From Rotaria sp. Silwood1 (lineage: Eukaryota; Rotifera; Eurotatoria; Philodinida; Philodinidae): a DNA stretch of 64,000 nt. The notes beneath the pieces are model-generated. The model was not told where the DNA came from, did not search any database, and saw nothing but the letters and a program-made list of their open reading frames with translations. A program made the position numbers and the translations under genes. Below are positions 60,184-64,000 of the stretch, one piece after another; position 1 is the first letter of the stretch, and every line of letters begins with the position of its first letter. Where the stretch lies: positions 434-64,433 of the forward strand of contig CAJNOP010000105.1 in NCBI GenBank assembly GCA_905250075.1. Reading direction: 5' to 3'.

Positions 60184-61844
60184 TCGAGATTTTGTTTTTA
60201 TAGTAATCAAATGTCAGTTGTTGATTTTCTCGTTTATTATTTGACTTATGACTTGTTAATCAAGGTCAGCAAAGCTGATAAAAATCCCAGAAGCAAAAAA
60301 ATATAAAAGTCATTACTAGTTTACCATCACAAAGCTGAATAACATGTATTTGATAAAGGTAGAAAATGAATGCATTATTTCTATAGGCATATAAACTATG
60401 GTTAAGTTATAAAATGAAGACTATGGGGTGCTCTAGTATTTCTATAAAGAAGCTAAACAACTATCATAAAACTAACTTTCGAGATATTATTAAAATCAAA
60501 GCAATATTACAACTGAATTATATGAGAACCGCAAAATACTGTCAATATATTATAACAAAACATTATTTGGCATACGACCTGGGATGATCGCTGACTGGTG
60601 TCTAGGACGATCTATAGAGAAGCAGAGTGTCCAAACTTCTGCTTTATATACTTCAACGCTCCTTTTATATTGTGTTTCTCAAGACAAATACAGCATTAGA
60701 ATTCGGTGTTTAATGTTGTTAAATAGAAATCGTTTCTGACTGAGTTCTTAGTAATTCAAATAAGCTCAGATTATCAAGAAACTTCAATAGCTAAAGCTTG
60801 ATTTGGATGATGAAATGTTATTTTTTGAACGATATTTATTTTATCAATATATCATTACTTCAACATACTGAGAATAAACTACATAAACCCGAGCGAATTT
60901 CCTTCGTTACTTCATTTTATATTTGACATGGATACTTGAATACACTCATATATACAGCTCCTGATTGATTTTCATTCGATGTTTGAAATCTATATTTATA
61001 AGAATTGAGCGCATCTATATGGCTTTCTACTAATACAATTGGGGTGTGTCTCATAGAAACTTTCTTGTTTTCATTCAATATATAGGACGTCCTTGGAATC
61101 ATGATTATTTTATAGACATGAATAACTTTATTACTTACCATGCTTGAAATCGAAAACTTATTTTTCTAGAAAACTCATCTGATGGTTAACGTTGACTCTC
61201 TTATTTTTTGTTTCATAAGAATATATTAGATATGATCAGGACTAGTCGGTTTTCATTTCAGTATCAATGTGGATTTGTGTCACTGTGAGAGAAATGGCAG
61301 CTTCATCAATCTATCAGCAACCTACACTTTTTTTGCTTCTTTTTTTATATCAACTTAATTAAAATTACGATTGATTATTATCAATACCAATGTTAGAGTA
61401 GTATCGCTCGTCAAGAAGCCTGACCAATACTATCTCAAACTCATAAATAAATTTTACATGGTCGTTCATGCATTTACAATCTAGAACCTCTTCGTTTTTA
61501 TACAAACAATAATTATTTAGAGTATAAAGGAATCTCTTTATATTCTACTAAATGAAAAACCGATCAATAATATCATCTACTATAATGTTTTGATTATCAA
61601 AAATCAACTAACATTTGCGTTTAAGCAAATCTTGTTTAATCCATTCACTAAATAATTCTTTTTACCGATAGCTGCTCGAGGTGCCAATCAAGTCTCTAGA
61701 TTTTTCTGGAACTCCACATTCATACAGGCACATAATTAACTTTTGTTCTACATTGACAGTAATGATCTGCTCGCGCATAATCGGTTAGTCAGAGATCGTT
61801 TTCATTGATTCATAAATACCTGATCATTTCTTTTGCGTTTGCAT
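60184..61844. other. Intergenic, AT-rich
   Basis: No gene or repeat structure that I can support. The LRR promoter should be at its left end. Confidence 0.4.
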
Positions 61845-62024
61845 ATGGACAATGCCATTCAAATCATTTTGTTTTTGATTATCACGAAAATAATTTTTGT
61901 TCATTTATCACTTGCACAAAACCAATATATAACGGGTTATATTTCGAGACTCGAGTTGAATGCACAAGAAAATTCTGCACTTGCAAGACAAACCTTATGG
62001 AAAAGATCACTTATTTTCCCATGA
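61845..62024 (+). CDS. Possible small secreted peptide (tentative)
   Basis: ATG at 61845 opens 59 codons. The first 25 residues look like a signal peptide (IILFLIITKIIFVHLSLA followed by Q), then a short polar remainder with YITGYISRLELNAQENSALA and a KR near the end. No homologous family is recognised, and the length is near the random-ORF range for AT-rich DNA. It could also be the first exon of a longer gene or chance. Confidence 0.25.
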   Translation: MDNAIQIILFLIITKIIFVHLSLAQNQYITGYISRLELNAQENSALARQTLWKRSLIFP

Positions 62025-62091
62025 TTACATTTCAATAGTTTGTTCCTGGCGTGAGTTTAGTTATAGATGAAATGAATATGCAAACCGATAT

Positions 62092-62110
62092 ACCAACACC
62101 CACATCCAAC
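62092..62110. repeat. Short telomere-like C-rich patch
   Basis: CCAACACCCACATCCAAC only; no G-rich partner is nearby. It may be a remnant of a hairpin element or chance. Confidence 0.35.
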
Positions 62111-62516
62111 TTTGAAATTATATAAAATCTGATAATTTCATTTCATAGAGCTCATCAATATATGTTTGAAATGAGTTTCTGGATGAATCATAGACGAAAC
62201 TAATGGAGTCTGAAATGACCTTCATCTATTTGACTTTGTACACAAATTTTGCAACCACATGTGTGTTTTTTGCTTTCTTTCCTGTACATGCAACTGTTCG
62301 CAAAGACAAGTACGTACGTCAATTTTTTTCAATCAGTTCAATAACCAACATTCTTATAGACCAATAGAAGCTGGAGGTGGCTCTAAGCTTTATTTTGTAT
62401 AATTTTTCGAATTGAGAAAAGTCTGCCTTTTCTTAAGGAGCACGAAAAAGTTCACTATGATTTGATAAAATGATCTTGTTCATACGTATAGTTGAAAGGT
62501 GAGTCCAATGAGTTTG

Positions 62517-63936
62517 TTATTTGACTGCAGTTCGATACCAAACGAATTGCAGCTGATCGATATGAGTTCCACTTCTTCCAGTCACATAGCCTACGGTGAA
62601 TCCATCGAATTCTTCATTGAATGATTGGCCCCAAGGTCGTCCAAAGAATGGACTTAGTCTGCCTGTTGTTGTGGTGAATTGCAGTCCTGTCACCAATACA
62701 ACATAAAGACTAGAGTGATCAAACAGAGGTATTGACACATTATTAAAATTGCCTTGCACCTTGGAGACCCTTTCCTCTTTATCAAGAAAAAATTCTTGTG
62801 ATTTTCCATGTGTCCATTGATGCCCTCGAACCTTCGCTTTAATGAAATTTTGATTTTCATCAGAAGACGAGTAGAAACATTGAATATAATCCAGATATAT
62901 ACCATCATGTCGGGCAACCATTCCACTGAAATGATGATAAGATGTGAAATTAGTCGTTAACGAGTCATCGAAAACGTCACCTCCTTTTCCACCAAACTTC
63001 CTGCCAGTCTTTCTTAATACGGTGTCTAAAACAATCGAAAAATTATTTATGATAATGACATTCGAACAATTCAGCTCACTTTTCTCCTGAATGAGCTCAA
63101 CTAATTGCTTCTTCAATTCTTCAATCGTCTGATTATTCTTCTCTTGTCCTTCGAGACTGAACTGAATTTGGTTTTTTAAATGATTGTTCAATTGAGACAT
63201 TTGATTGCTTTTACGGATGAAGAGACCCGTTAGTATTCCCAACGCTATCATTAACAATAAGATGAATAATACAAAATATACGTATGTCAACATGAACTTG
63301 TTGCCTCCTAATGGTTTTGAAGATGGTGTCATCCTGTTGCTGACAATGACCGTGAGTGGATCAATATTTGTTTCATGGCTATTGATAATATTGTTGTTAT
63401 TACCAATATTGGTTTGCTGATTATTGAAAACTGCATTGAAAAAACGTAAACAGAAACCAATCGAGAATGATTGAGTCATGCTTACCCACCATTTAGTGTA
63501 CCAATTTTGTCCTCATGCTGGTCTTCAAAAATATCGGCAAAACGATGATCTTTGATTGGTGGCATTATTGACGCTAAACTCTGAATTGATTGATTTAGGC
63601 CATTGGATAGCAATTGTTTCATATGTTCTATGTAAACAACCACATAACCAATAGAAAAAAAAATAGTTGAATCAGAAATTAACCTCTCAAAAGTTTGACA
63701 GCGCCAATACATCCGATTTCGTCAAATGCATTGATTAGAAAGGTGAAGTCTTGTTCATTGATTTTATCTTGATCGAAGAGAGACTCCATGAGAGCAAGTG
63801 TACCACCCAGGGATGGATCATCTCTAATTCGTCGAGGAACATCGTTACCCATAAAGAAATGCAAGCGTCGTCGATCATCATCACTGAGACGAGCCTCTAA
63901 CTTCAAAATGATGCTACGCAATTGGTAGCTATTCAT
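62517..63936 (-). CDS. Chimeric membrane lectin: death-effector-like domain, TM, coiled coil, jacalin-type lectin
   Basis: Model: complement(join(62517..63430,63490..63627,63684..63936)), 434 residues, ATG at 63936; 56- and 59-bp introns, phases agree. Residues 1-84 resemble a death effector domain: six-helix pattern, LSDDDRRRLHFFMGNDVPRR, INEQDFTFLINAFDEIG and an AVKLLR end (the classical RxDL is not preserved). A linker with IFEDQHEDK follows. TM is about 177-202 (YFVLFILLLMIALGILTGLF). Residues about 205-250 look coiled-coil (EGQEKNNQTIEELKKQLVEL). Residues about 274-434 are a jacalin-like lectin: GGKGGDVFDD start, GIYLDYIQCFY, LDKEERVSKVQG, TTTGRLSPFFG, GFTVGYVTGRSG. NCS, NFT and NVS glycosylation sites lie on the lectin side. 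With no signal peptide, a type II topology puts the DED in the cytosol and the lectin outside. It looks like a sugar-sensing receptor feeding death-fold signalling; that role is inference. Confidence 0.82.
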
Positions 63937-64000
63937 ATATCACACACTGTTTCTAAAAATAATCGACTTTTTCATGTGATATGATATTTTGACTTCAACA
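63937..64000. other. 5' flank of the lectin gene
   Basis: Too short to say more; no TATA-like motif is obvious. Confidence 0.3.

Noticed and set aside
1-64000. CRISPR arrays, bacterial operons or ribosomal RNA genes
   Set aside because: None seen; introns, mucins, FERM and GPCR genes show this is animal nuclear DNA, and the tandem repeats present are telomere-like or coding minisatellites.

Overview
The window looks like nuclear DNA of a bdelloid rotifer (Adineta, Rotaria or a relative; inferred, not proven). It is AT-rich. Its genes have mostly short GT-AG introns plus a few of 1-2 kb. It carries tetratricopeptide-repeat ADP-ribosyltransferases (TPR-ART) and FG-GAP proteins typical of bdelloids, and many tracts resembling TGTGGG, which I recall as the bdelloid telomeric repeat.

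Layout. 1-1857: a broken TPR-ART gene whose 3' end runs into a telomere-like C-rich tract at the window edge. 2.7-13.2 kb: two copies of a segmental duplication; the right copy holds a complete two-exon 7TM receptor, the left copy only its first exon. 14.2-22.1 kb: a conserved housekeeping block, all on the minus strand: a 13-exon ERM/merlin FERM protein, an ALKBH1-type dioxygenase and an intronless hexokinase with an N-terminal membrane segment. 24.0-26.1 kb: a small two-TM protein with a dead mariner element in its intron. 27.8-29.6 kb: an intact TPR-ART gene. 33.5-39.6 kb: a chimeric gene joining an ADP-ribosyltransferase, a TM helix and 14 FG-GAP repeats. 42.2 kb: a small Cys-rich surface protein. 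45.4-47.5 kb: a third TPR-ART, full of stop codons. 49.9-54.8 kb: a six-exon mucin-like type I membrane protein. 58.5-60.2 kb: a secreted LRR protein. 62.5-63.9 kb: a chimeric gene joining a death-effector-like domain, a TM helix, a coiled coil and a jacalin-type lectin.

General pattern. The accessory genes are mainly surface or signalling molecules: two apparent type II membrane receptors with unusual cytosolic domains (ART, DED), plus LRR, mucin, Cys-rich and 7TM proteins. This suggests recognition of outside ligands coupled to ADP-ribosylation or death-fold signalling; that link is inference. Between the genes lie at least eleven short hairpin-like elements, always G-rich (TGTGGATG/TGTGGG-like) first and C-rich second. 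That is the order expected of fused telomere ends or of a foldback repeat, and all three TPR-ART loci sit next to them.

Multi-exon models were built by eye from splice sites and reading-frame continuity; phases agree at every junction given. There is no transcript evidence, and exact ends of the duplication and repeats are approximate.
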